From: Serratia bockelmannii
GTDB lineage: Bacteria > Pseudomonadota > Gammaproteobacteria > Enterobacterales > Enterobacteriaceae
Direction of reading: 5' to 3'
Length of the DNA: 64,000 nt
Assembly: GCF_008011855.1 (NCBI RefSeq)
Contig: NZ_VOUX01000002.1
Coordinates: 310,001 to 374,000 of the forward strand
Shown piece by piece: positions 46,807 through 56,676 of the stretch. Below the pieces are notes generated by a model. That model was given only the letters and a program-made list of their open reading frames with translations, was not told the DNA's origin and made no database searches. A program made the translations under genes and the position numbers. Within the stretch, counting starts at the first letter, position 1, and each line of letters starts with the position of its first letter.

Positions 46807-48134
46807 GCGACTCTCTGATTAACAAGGGCGACGTGGCGCAACACGCCGCGGCCGAAAGCATCGACCGCAGCGCCTATCTGCCCGCCACGCCCTGGCTGCA
46901 GCTGATGCTGGTCTGCTGCCTGTTCGCCCTGTGGGGCATGGCCGGCAACCTGAACGATATTCTGATCGCCCAGTTCAAAAAAGGCTTCGATCTGTCGGAT
47001 ACCCAAACCGCACTGGTGCAGTCGATCTTCTTCCTCGGCTACTTCGTGATGGCGCTGCCCGCCGCAGCGGTGATCAAACGCTACTCGTACAAGGTGGCGA
47101 TCGTGATCGGCCTGTGCCTGTACGCGCTCGGCTGTTTCCTGTTTATCCCGGCAGCGCAGATCATGACCTACGGCGCCTTCCTGGCCTGCCTGGGGGTGAT
47201 CGCCACCGGGCTGTCGTTCCTGGAAACCTCCGCCAATACTTACTCCAGCCTGCTGGGGCCGCTGGAAACCTCCACCCAGCGCATCAACTTTTCGCAGATC
47301 TTCAACTCGCAGGGGATCATTTTTGGCGTATTGATCGGCCAGCAACTGGTGTTCGGCAAAAACGATCCCAGCCACGCCGAGCTGCTGCAGATGCCACCGG
47401 CGGCGGCCGAAGCGGCACGCACCCAGATGGTGTCACAGGTGGTCACACCTTATCTGATCATCGGCAGCGTGCTGATCGTGCTGGCGCTGATCTTCGTGGC
47501 GGTGAAATTCCCCGCCTGCAAAACCCAGCGCTCGCACCAGGGAGCGGGCAAGCCGCTGATGCAATCGCTGAAGATCCTGCTGGCGCTGCCGCGCTTCCGG
47601 TTGGGGGTGCTGTCGCAGTTCCTGTATGTCGGCGCGCAGGTAGGGCTGTGGAGTTTCACCATTCGTTTTGTGCAGATGATTGAACAGGGGGCAACCGAGC
47701 ATTCGGCCACCTACTGGCTGCTGGCCACGCTGGTCTGTTACTCGGCCGGCAAGGTGGTCACCACCGCGCTGATGAAAAAGTTCAGCCCGGCGCGGTTGCT
47801 CGGCGTGTTCTGCTCGGTATGCGTGCTGCTGTTGCTGTTGGCCGTCAACATCCAAAGCCTGCTGGCGGTGGTGGCGATCATGGGCGTCAACTTCTGCATG
47901 GCGCTGTGCTGGCCAACCAACTTTGGCCTGACGATCAAAGGGCTGGGCGAAGAAACTCAGGTGGCCGGTTCGATCGTAGTGATGTCGATCATCGGCGGTG
48001 CGGTGGTGCCGTTAATCATGGGCATCATCTCCGATCTCAACGGCGGCGATATGCAGATCGCCTTCGCGGTGCCGCTGATCTGCTTCGCCTACGTCGCCTT
48101 CTATGGCTTCTACTGCGCGCGCAAGGGGATTTGA
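46803..48134 (+). CDS. FucP-like MFS sugar/H+ symporter
   Basis: 443 residues and twelve helices. LFALWGMAGNLNDILIAQFKK is the family signature of the L-fucose permease group, and FLETSANTYSSLLGP is the helix 4-5 conserved region. Members take up L-fucose, 2-deoxyribose (DeoP) and others. Its start overlaps the kinase stop, and the VOC gene follows one base later, so it is the transport step of this pathway. Confidence 0.85.
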   Translation: MSDSLINKGDVAQHAAAESIDRSAYLPATPWLQLMLVCCLFALWGMAGNLNDILIAQFKKGFDLSDTQTALVQSIFFLGYFVMALPAAAVIKRYSYKVAIVIGLCLYALGCFLFIPAAQIMTYGAFLACLGVIATGLSFLETSANTYSSLLGPLETSTQRINFSQIFNSQGIIFGVLIGQQLVFGKNDPSHAELLQMPPAAAEAARTQMVSQVVTPYLIIGSVLIVLALIFVAVKFPACKTQRSHQGAGKPLMQSLKILLALPRFRLGVLSQFLYVGAQVGLWSFTIRFVQMIEQGATEHSATYWLLATLVCYSAGKVVTTALMKKFSPARLLGVFCSVCVLLLLLAVNIQSLLAVVAIMGVNFCMALCWPTNFGLTIKGLGEETQVAGSIVVMSIIGGAVVPLIMGIISDLNGGDMQIAFAVPLICFAYVAFYGFYCARKGI

Positions 48135-48135
48135 T

Positions 48136-48528
48136 ATGGCACACCGAATTAACGGGCTGATGCACGTCGGTTTGCGCTGCGCCGATATCGAACGAGCCGC
48201 CGGCTTCTATCGTTCACTCGGTTTCGAACCCCGGCAAACGCTGGCGCTCAGCGGCCCCGTCACCGTACAGTTTTTGCAGTTGGGTGAGTTAACGCTGGAG
48301 TTATACCAGCTACCCGCCGAAGGGCTGACTCGCCCCGCCAGCGCCTATGGTATCGACCACATCGCTTTGCGGGTCACCGATCTGGCGGCCACGCAACGCT
48401 GGCTGGCGGATCTGGGCTATCCGGTGATTGAAGGGCCGACGCTGCAGCCCAGCGGCGCCAACGGCGTGCGCTATCTGATGATCGCCGGGCCGGACGGTGA
48501 GCGGGTGGAGTTCAGCCAACCGTTGTAA
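48136..48528 (+). CDS. VOC-family (glyoxalase/bleomycin-resistance fold) protein
   Basis: 130 residues with two vicinal-oxygen-chelate repeats: MHVGLRCADIERAAGFYRSL and IDHIALRVTDLAATQRWL. Possible metal ligands are His12, Glu59 and His71 by alignment with the fold, plus Glu127 near the end (GERVEFSQPL). Members act as epimerases, lyases or binding proteins. As last gene of a sugar operon it may perform an epimerisation or mutarotation step, as DeoX-type proteins do in other deo clusters. A strong hairpin follows. Confidence 0.75.
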   Translation: MAHRINGLMHVGLRCADIERAAGFYRSLGFEPRQTLALSGPVTVQFLQLGELTLELYQLPAEGLTRPASAYGIDHIALRVTDLAATQRWLADLGYPVIEGPTLQPSGANGVRYLMIAGPDGERVEFSQPL

Positions 48529-48550
48529 TGTTTCTTCCCACATAGCACAA

Positions 48551-48596
48551 GGCCCGATGGCTGTTATAAGCCATCGGGCCTCATTCGCTTTTTTGT
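48551..48596 (+). terminator. Terminator of the sugar operon
   Basis: 12-bp perfect stem GGCCCGATGGCT (48551-48562) / AGCCATCGGGCC (48569-48580) and a T-run shortly after (48590-48594). Confidence 0.75.
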
Positions 48597-48904
48597 CAGC
48601 TCACGCGTCTTTATAACCTTGGCTCGCCGCTTGTCGGGTTATGCTTGTTACTCCCCCGATCTATGTAAACGATGCCAAATAATCCCGAACCGGGATAACA
48701 ATGCTGAAAATAATTGCATCACAATAATTCAGCCAATAAAAAATATGTTTGCACAACATTTCGACAACACTATTTTTTCATCTACGGCAGTCATAACTGG
48801 AATAAGTCAATGGGAACGGGGTTGTCAGGGGAGAGATGTTATTTCTTGATATGGGATTTTATCTAGAACCAACAGAAAATAGCGTGCATACGTAACAAAA
48901 CAGC

Positions 48905-49033
48905 AACCCAAAGCTAAAAACCAGCAGAGAACACTTGCCTCTGCTGAGTTGATAGCTTTAAGATGGTGTAAGAAAATTTTCCCTGGTGTTGGCCGATCTT
49001 GGCAGCCTGACCCTACGAGGTCAGGTTTTTTTT
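48905..49033 (+). ncRNA. Candidate small RNA: nested stem-loops ending in a terminator
   Basis: No gene is present, but the segment folds well. AAAGCTA (48910-48916) pairs with TAGCTTT (48953-48959) around an inner 8-bp stem CAGCAGAG (48922-48929) / CTCTGCTG (48939-48946). 47 bp later, CCTGACC-GGTCAGG (49006-49025) is followed by eight T, a classic intrinsic terminator. No reading frame feeds this terminator, so it most likely ends a small RNA of roughly 130-150 bases. I did not find a convincing promoter. Confidence 0.4.
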
Positions 49034-49789
49034 ATGTTTTTTTCATCAAAAATTGACTAGAAAAGTGTATCGCCTTAGGGAGTTAGAAGCTAGTTAGACT
49101 AAAGTATAGTACCCTACTAGACCTTCATCAGTTCAGTTGGGTTATTATTTCACATAGCGGAAATCGGGTGCTAGCACTATTTTTCGCTCTGTATCTCAGC
49201 CGCCACGGCGTTCTATCAAGACCACCACACATTGCTCATTTCACCCAGCAGCCCAACATACCCGCAGAACCATCACGAAATAGCACCGTTCCTGTCATTA
49301 CAATAATGTGATCTCTATCAGATATTTTTTAAGAGCGGACTTGGTCACGCAGGAGTACAGGTCCGAGGACATACTGTAAAAATCACACTGGCCGCCATTT
49401 TCACGCTTATTCCTCTGCGGGACGACGAAGTCATGCCTTATAGGCAAATCTTCAGTAGGAAAATATCACCAATTCACTATTAAAATAATTAAGACACCAT
49501 TCATTATAAAATCACCAGTTAATATTTCGCCATGGCAGACAAGCCGGGCAGCCCATGATAGCAATTCTGGAATCCTCTCCTGTCTTTAATCGGCCAGGCC
49601 GTTCAATTTCGCCGGCCTGCTGTGTTCACTGTGCCATTGCCCTGAAACTGCCTCGCGGCACGGCATAATAAGGTTAGCGCCGATCGCTTAAAAAGCCTTA
49701 TCATTCTCACGCACCGGCATGCTCGTAGTGAAACTTCGCTGATGTTACTGGATAAAGTTATTTCTCTTAATTTATTCAAAGGTAACATT
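49034..49789. other. AT-rich non-coding region upstream of the luxI gene
   Basis: No gene is seen. CTAGT/ACTAG words recur at 49061-49120 (TTGACTAG, GCTAGTTAGACT, CCTACTAG). I looked for a lux box before the luxI start and found no convincing 18-20 bp palindrome. Composition is more AT-rich than the flanking backbone, consistent with an inserted luxI/luxR segment. Confidence 0.3.
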
Positions 49790-50434
49790 ATGTTTAATAT
49801 TTACAGCACCAACTACGCATCAATGAGCACCGAAAAATCAGCAGAACTTTATGTTTTAAGGAAAAATGTCTTTAAAGACAGGCTGCAATGGGCCGTGAAC
49901 TGTTCAGACGGCAAGGAGCTGGATGAGTTTGATAATGATAAGACAAACTATATATTTGGCGTAAAGGACAACATGATAGTTTGTGGTACCAGGATGATTG
50001 ATATGAAACACAAGAATATGCTGAACAGCGCATTTTCCTCTTTCTTTCATGACATCGTCATTCCAGAAGGGAATTTCATCGAATCCACACGCTTTTTCGT
50101 CGATAAAGAAAGAACCCAGTCACTGCTGGGTCGCCGGTTCCCTGTGACTCTGGCGCTGTTCTTATCGCTGATCAACTATGCGCGGCAACACGGCTATGAC
50201 GGCATACTGGCCGTCTCCAGCCATCCGATGTTGCATATCATCAAAAGCTCCGGCTGGAACGTCACGCTGCTGAAGACAGGCATATCGGAAAAGAACGAGC
50301 CCGTTCATTTGCTGTTGGGCCACGTTGATCGTCAGAGCCAGGAGGCATTAAAAAACAAAATATTCAAAAAGTTGAATACGCAAGACGAGCACATGCTAAA
50401 CGCCTGGCCGTTGAGCGACGAACCTGCATTCTAA
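49790..50434 (+). CDS. LuxI-family N-acyl-homoserine lactone synthase
   Basis: 214 residues. It has the LuxI-family residues: LRKNVFKDRLQW (the R-x4-F-x6-W pattern), DEFDNDKTNYIFG with paired acidic residues, and FIESTRFFVDKER (the E-S-x-R-F motif). The product is an acyl-homoserine lactone made from SAM and acyl-ACP; chain length cannot be read. It resembles Serratia SplI/SprI/SwrI-type synthases. The ATG at 49790 opens the family N-terminus. The gene is convergent with luxR; its stop ends one base before the luxR stop. Confidence 0.9.
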   Translation: MFNIYSTNYASMSTEKSAELYVLRKNVFKDRLQWAVNCSDGKELDEFDNDKTNYIFGVKDNMIVCGTRMIDMKHKNMLNSAFSSFFHDIVIPEGNFIESTRFFVDKERTQSLLGRRFPVTLALFLSLINYARQHGYDGILAVSSHPMLHIIKSSGWNVTLLKTGISEKNEPVHLLLGHVDRQSQEALKNKIFKKLNTQDEHMLNAWPLSDEPAF

Positions 50435-51151
50435 TCACCCCACCGGTTTAATCAGCTGAAGTTCCATCCCTAAACGGATTGCATGCCGGGCATTCGCCAC
50501 CCCCAGCTTTTTGACAATGTTCCCCATATGAAACTTGATGGTGCAGGTTTTGATCCCTAGGATCATACCCATTTCCTGGTAGGTTTTCCCTACGCTGGCC
50601 CAATAGAGGATCTCGTTTTCTCTCTCGGTAAAACGGGCGTTTTTTTCCTGGCGCGCGGTGTTTTTTTCGGACAGTGAAGTCAGCGTCAAATACATCTCAT
50701 GGGTCGATGCCAGCAGCAACGAAATATCGCCTTTATGCTGATTCAGCATCTGCATGGTTTCCGCCTTGCGCTCGGCAGCGAGGGTAAAGGAAAGGGTCAC
50801 CAGATTATTATTAAAATCATGCAACACGAAGGTATAGCCGTCGGCTACGCCGAATTCGCGTGCTTGCTCGAACAACTCAGAAAAGCGGAAGCCGGCACCG
50901 GCCATCAGATTTTCATCCCAGGCAAAAGGCGTCAGGCGATTGAGCGCCGTAATGACTACCGGATCGGTATATTGTAGCCCTTGCTCTTTATATTGCTTTA
51001 CCCATTCACCGGGATAATTGGTGACGCCAAAGATACATGACATATCTTTCTTGGATAACACCACGTAGGCCCAGATAAGCTCGCCGAAATCGCCTAATGC
51101 CGCTTCCAGATGCTTGCTGATAATGTGACTGATATTCTCTTCATATTCCAT
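50435..51151 (-). CDS. LuxR-family quorum-sensing regulator
   Basis: 238 residues: an N-terminal autoinducer domain (WAYVVLSKKD, YPGEWVKQYKEQGLQYTDPV with Trp/Tyr/Asp at ligand positions, and PFAWDE) and a C-terminal helix-turn-helix (FTERENEILYWASVGKTYQEM, KTCTIKFHMGNIVKKL). It is convergent with the synthase and directly abuts it, an arrangement frequent in Serratia, Pantoea and Erwinia pairs, where such LuxR proteins are often repressors relieved by the signal. The repressor mode is inference. Confidence 0.9.
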   Translation of the reverse strand: MEYEENISHIISKHLEAALGDFGELIWAYVVLSKKDMSCIFGVTNYPGEWVKQYKEQGLQYTDPVVITALNRLTPFAWDENLMAGAGFRFSELFEQAREFGVADGYTFVLHDFNNNLVTLSFTLAAERKAETMQMLNQHKGDISLLLASTHEMYLTLTSLSEKNTARQEKNARFTERENEILYWASVGKTYQEMGMILGIKTCTIKFHMGNIVKKLGVANARHAIRLGMELQLIKPVG

Positions 51152-51345
51152 TAACTGCCTGCCCCGCTACCCAATACGCTGCTGGGTAGACTATACCAAA
51201 AAGGATCGACGCGCCGTAACCTTCACATCTCGCACGGATAATGCCCGGTGGAATATTGCCAGCGGCGGCCGGCAAGCGCTTTGCCTGCCGCCGATACGCG
51301 GGGTATATTAGCCGCACGTCCATTGTGCCTGTCAGGAGTGAATGA

Positions 51346-52110
51346 GTGAGCATGTTCGCAGAAGAGCGCCAGGAAAAACTCCTCGCCATTCTCAAGGAGA
51401 AGCGCAAGCTCTCCGTGGGGGAAATGAGCTCGCGCTTTAACGTCTCCGGCGCCACCATCCGCACCGATCTGCGCATTCTTGAAGACGCCGGTATGCTGAC
51501 ACGCACCCACGGCGGCGCCATTCTGCGCACCCGTGCCAGCTTCGAGGTCGGCTCCGATCAGCGTGAAGAGGTGAACCTCAGCGCCAAGGAGCAAATCGGT
51601 CAATTGGCCGCCGGCCTGGTGGAAGACGGCGACATCATCGTATTGGATACTGGCACCACCACCCTGCAGATCGCCCGCCATCTGCGCCAGCGCCGCAACC
51701 TGACCGTGGTCACCAACGATTTCATGATCGCCAAGAGTCTGGAAGACGTCGAATCGATCCAGATCATCCTGCTGGGCGGCATCGTCAAAAAGGGTTATCA
51801 CTGCGCGGTCGCCATCAACGGCCGTTCGCTGCTGGATACGCTGAACATCGACAAGGCGTTTATGGGCGCCAACGCATTGTCGCTGAAACAGGGCGCCTGT
51901 GTGGCCGACATCATGCTGGCCGAAACCAAGCGCGCGATGGTGGAGCATGCCAATCAAGTGATCGTAGTGTGCGATCACTCCAAGCTGAGCAACACCTCGC
52001 TGGCGCAGTTCGCCTCCCCTGCACAGATCGATACCCTGGTGCTGGATCGCCTGCCGGAAGACGCGCAGGCCTATCAGGATGCCGGCATCGCGCTGCTGAG
52101 CGTTAGCTAA
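51346..52110 (+). CDS. DeoR-family transcriptional repressor
   Basis: 254 residues. N-terminal helix-turn-helix (RKLSVGEMSSRFNVSGATIRTDLRIL), then the DeoR sugar-phosphate sensor (VLDTGTTTLQIARHL; LLGGIVKKGYH; KAFMGANALS; VVCDHSKLSNTS). It begins at GTG 51346, seven bases after AGGAG; ATG 51352 is less well spaced. Probable target is the DeoC/kinase/permease/VOC operon at 44.5-48.5 kb, from which it is separated by the luxI/luxR pair. Confidence 0.85.
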   Translation: MSMFAEERQEKLLAILKEKRKLSVGEMSSRFNVSGATIRTDLRILEDAGMLTRTHGGAILRTRASFEVGSDQREEVNLSAKEQIGQLAAGLVEDGDIIVLDTGTTTLQIARHLRQRRNLTVVTNDFMIAKSLEDVESIQIILLGGIVKKGYHCAVAINGRSLLDTLNIDKAFMGANALSLKQGACVADIMLAETKRAMVEHANQVIVVCDHSKLSNTSLAQFASPAQIDTLVLDRLPEDAQAYQDAGIALLSVS

Positions 52111-52120
52111 TCCTCCCAAC

Positions 52121-52151
52121 AAAAAAGGCGCGGCCCCACGGCCACGCCTTT
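52121..52151. terminator. Bidirectional terminator between deoR-type gene and lptG
   Basis: A-run, GGCGCGGCC-CCAC-GGCCACGCC (one mismatch), then a T-run. It can stop both convergent transcripts. Confidence 0.8.
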
Positions 52152-52171
52152 CTTCACTACCGATCGCCCCG

Positions 52172-53242
52172 CTACTTGCGTTTGAGCAGCATATATACGC
52201 TGATCAGCAGGAATAGCATGCTCGGCAGCAGCGCGCCCAGCACCGGCGGCATGCTGTAGACCATGCTCAGCGGGCCGAAGATCTGGTCCAGCACGTAGAA
52301 CAGGAAGCCGAAGCTGATGCCGGTCACCACGCGGATACCCATCGGCACGCTGCGCAGTGGGCCGAAGATGAACGACAGCGCCATCAGCATCATTACCGCC
52401 ACCGACAGCGGCGAGAAGATTTTGCTCCACATGTTGAGCTGGTAACGGTTGGATTCCTGGCCGCTCTGCTTCAGGTACTTCACGTAGTTGTGCAGCCCGC
52501 TGATGGAGAGCGAATCCGGATCCAGCGCCACCACGCCCAGCTTGTCCGGGGTTAGGTTAGTTTTCCATTCGCCGGTCAGCGTCTGGGTGCCGGTCACCTG
52601 TTTCGGGTTGGTCAGATCCGAGGTGTCCACCTGCGAAAGCTGCCACAGGCCGTTCTCGAAGCTGGCGGTAGCGGCATAGCGCACCGTTTCCAGGCGACGC
52701 TGATCGTTGAAGTGGTAGATGTTCACGCCGGAGAGTTCTTTATCGCCGGAGACGCGCTCGATGTAGATGAAGTCGTTGCCGTCCTTCGCCCACAGCCCGC
52801 TCTTGGTGGAGAGCAGCGAGCCGCCGTACATCTGCTGGGCGCGGTAGTTGCGCGCCATCTGCTCGCCCTGCGGCGCTACCCACTCGCCGATCGCCATGGT
52901 CAGCAGCACCAGCGGAATGGCGGTTTTCATCACCGAGCCGGCGATCTGCAGGCGGGTAAAGCCGGAAGCCTGCATCACCACCAGTTCGCTGCGCGTCGCC
53001 AGTTGGCCCAGGCCGAGCAGCGCGCCAAGCAGCGCCGCCATCGGGAAGAAGATCTCGATGTCTTTCGGCACGCTCAGCAGGGTGTACATGCCGGCGCTCA
53101 GCGCGGTGTACTCGCCCTGGCCGACCTTGCGCAGCTGATCGACGAACTTGATGATGCCGGACAGCGACACCAGCATGAACAGCGTCATGATGATGGTGTT
53201 GAAAATCGTTTTACCGATATACCGGTCTAATACGCCAAACAT
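52172..53242 (-). CDS. lptG: LPS export ABC permease LptG
   Basis: 356 residues, with six membrane helices and a large periplasmic beta-jellyroll (about 130-265), as in LptG, which with LptF and the ATPase LptB pulls lipopolysaccharide from the inner membrane to the LptC-A-D bridge. MFGVLDRYIGKTIFNTI is the family start. Its start overlaps the lptF stop (TGATG). Confidence 0.95.
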   Translation of the reverse strand: MFGVLDRYIGKTIFNTIIMTLFMLVSLSGIIKFVDQLRKVGQGEYTALSAGMYTLLSVPKDIEIFFPMAALLGALLGLGQLATRSELVVMQASGFTRLQIAGSVMKTAIPLVLLTMAIGEWVAPQGEQMARNYRAQQMYGGSLLSTKSGLWAKDGNDFIYIERVSGDKELSGVNIYHFNDQRRLETVRYAATASFENGLWQLSQVDTSDLTNPKQVTGTQTLTGEWKTNLTPDKLGVVALDPDSLSISGLHNYVKYLKQSGQESNRYQLNMWSKIFSPLSVAVMMLMALSFIFGPLRSVPMGIRVVTGISFGFLFYVLDQIFGPLSMVYSMPPVLGALLPSMLFLLISVYMLLKRK

Positions 53243-54336
53243 CAGGCCGCTCCTCTCAGGCGTGCGCGCAGCTTACGCATCGGCACGGTATCCCATAGGT
53301 TCAGCGCCAGCGCGATCGCGAAGTAAACGCCGTTAACCAGCCACAGCCACAGCATCGGATCCAGCTTGCCCTTGCCGGCGTTGGAGCGCAGCGAGGTCTG
53401 CAGCAGGAAGAAGATCAGATACAGCAGGATGGCCGGTAGCATGCTCAGCACGCGGCCCTGGCGCGGGTTCACCACGCTGAGCGGCACCACCAGCAGCGCC
53501 ATCAGCGCCACCGAGACCACCAGCGTCAGGCGCCAGTGCAGCTCGGCGCGCGCGTCCGGATCGTCGGACTCCCACAGCGTCTGCATCGACATCTGTTCGG
53601 ATTCGGTGTTATCCGCCGCCACGGTGCGGTGGCCAATCACCGCCTTGTAGTCGGTGAAGTCGGTAATGCGGAAGTCGCGCAGCAGCGCGGTGCCTTCAAA
53701 GCGGGTACCCTTGTCGAGCGTCACCACCTGCGAGCCGTCTTTCTGCTGCACGATGTTGCCGTGCTCGGCCACCACCACCGACGGGCGTTGGTTGCCGTTT
53801 GGTCGCAGCTGCGCCAGGAACACGTCGTTGAAGGTGCTGCCCTTCACGTTGCCGATAAACAGCACTGCGTTGCCGTCCTGCGAGGGTTTGAACTGCCCTT
53901 CCGCCAGCCCGGCGATGCTCGGGTTGGCCTTGGCTTCGTTCACCACCACGTCCTGATAGCGCGAGGCCCAGGGGCCGGCCCAAAACACGTTCACCGCCGC
54001 GATCGCAGAGGTGAGCAGCGCCAGGATCATGGCGGCGATAATCAGGGTGCGTTTACCCAGCCCGCAGGCGTGCATAACGGTGATTTCGCTCTCGGTATAC
54101 AACCGCCCAAGCGTCATCAGCAAGCCGAGAAACAGGCTCAAAGGCAGGATGAGCTGCGCCATTTTCGGCACGCCCAACGCGAGCAGAGAGAGTACTAAGT
54201 TTGTCGGGATATTGCCGTCCACCGCGTCGCCCAACACCCTGACCAAATTCTGACAAAAGAAGATCAGAAGCAGGATGAACAGGATGGCGATTTGGCTCTT
54301 GAGCGTTTCCCGTACCAGATATCTTATGATGATCAC
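53242..54336 (-). CDS. lptF: LPS export ABC permease LptF
   Basis: 364 residues matching E. coli LptF (366) nearly residue for residue over IIIRYLVRETLKSQ, LYTESEITVMHACGLGKRT and LSVVNPRQGRVLSMLPA. It pairs with LptG. I chose the GTG at 54336, which gives the known start VIIIRYL, with AGGCG upstream; the frame runs 29 codons further to an ATG at 54423, but that extension is not in relatives. It is divergent from pepA, with a shared 282-bp promoter region. Confidence 0.93.
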   Translation of the reverse strand: MIIIRYLVRETLKSQIAILFILLLIFFCQNLVRVLGDAVDGNIPTNLVLSLLALGVPKMAQLILPLSLFLGLLMTLGRLYTESEITVMHACGLGKRTLIIAAMILALLTSAIAAVNVFWAGPWASRYQDVVVNEAKANPSIAGLAEGQFKPSQDGNAVLFIGNVKGSTFNDVFLAQLRPNGNQRPSVVVAEHGNIVQQKDGSQVVTLDKGTRFEGTALLRDFRITDFTDYKAVIGHRTVAADNTESEQMSMQTLWESDDPDARAELHWRLTLVVSVALMALLVVPLSVVNPRQGRVLSMLPAILLYLIFFLLQTSLRSNAGKGKLDPMLWLWLVNGVYFAIALALNLWDTVPMRKLRARLRGAA

Positions 54337-54603
54337 GCTTATTACGCCTGTGAAAACTTGTCTTTTTGCAGGAAAATCGATAATTTCATCGTTAATCCGC
54401 CATTTATTCTCATCATATGGCAACCTTCACAGCTAAAATAGTATTACAACATCAAGCCGTTTGGGTGTCCTATAGGAACTTGCTTATAGTCGCCAAAACA
54501 GAGCAATTTATGCCGTTCAGGTTAACATAATCCGTTAACTCAAATGGCAGGAGATCGTTACGGAGTCGGTTATTCTAGCCGTAGCGTCCGCCTTTGTCTT
54601 TAA

Positions 54604-56130
<1,527 letters not shown>

Positions 56131-56160
56131 ATCTGAGCGGTAATTCAGGTATAATCCCAA

Positions 56161-56193
56161 GGGGCACAGCATGCTGTGCCCCTACATTTTTTT
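56161..56193 (+). terminator. Terminator after pepA
   Basis: GGGGCACAG-CATG-CTGTGCCCC followed by a T-rich tail (seven T at 56187-56193). holC starts 22 bp later, so it may be partly served by its own promoter. Confidence 0.85.
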
Positions 56194-56214
56194 ATCGGCA
56201 GCGGTGGATCCTTA

Positions 56215-56664
56215 ATGAAACAGGCGACGTTTTATTTGCTCGACAACGCGGAACCGTCTGGTGCGCTCAGCGCCCATGAGGCCGTGGCCTGCGCCGTTGC
56301 CGCCAGCGGTTTCCGTTCCGGCAAACGGGTGCTGATCGCCTGCGAGAGCCAGGAGCAGGCCCAGCGGCTGGACGAAGCGCTGTGGCAGCGCGAGCCGCAT
56401 GAATTTGTGCCGCACAACCTGGCCGGCGAAGGGCCGCACTACGGCGCGCCGGTGGAACTGTGCTGGCCCGGCAAGCGCGGCAATGCCCCGCGCGATCTGC
56501 TGATCGCCCTGCTGCCGCAGTTTGCCGATTTTGCTACCGCTTTCCATGAAGTGGTAGACTTCGTTCCTTACGAAGACACTCTGAAACAGTTGGCGCGCGA
56601 CCGTTACAAGGCCTATCGCAGCGTCGGCTTCCATTTGACCACGGCTACGCCGCCAACTCACTGA
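56215..56664 (+). CDS. holC: DNA polymerase III chi subunit
   Basis: 149 residues. MKQATFYLLDNA is the usual start. Chi links the clamp loader (through psi) to single-stranded-DNA-binding protein at the replication fork. It precedes valS by 12 bp, as in E. coli. The ATG at 56215 is chosen over an ATG at 56176, which lies inside the terminator. Confidence 0.94.
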   Translation: MKQATFYLLDNAEPSGALSAHEAVACAVAASGFRSGKRVLIACESQEQAQRLDEALWQREPHEFVPHNLAGEGPHYGAPVELCWPGKRGNAPRDLLIALLPQFADFATAFHEVVDFVPYEDTLKQLARDRYKAYRSVGFHLTTATPPTH

Positions 56665-56676
56665 ATACGATAAAGA

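Noticed and set aside
49560-49789. A lux box before the luxI gene
   Set aside because: Short ACTG/CTGT words occur, but no 18-20 bp palindrome of the usual type is present.
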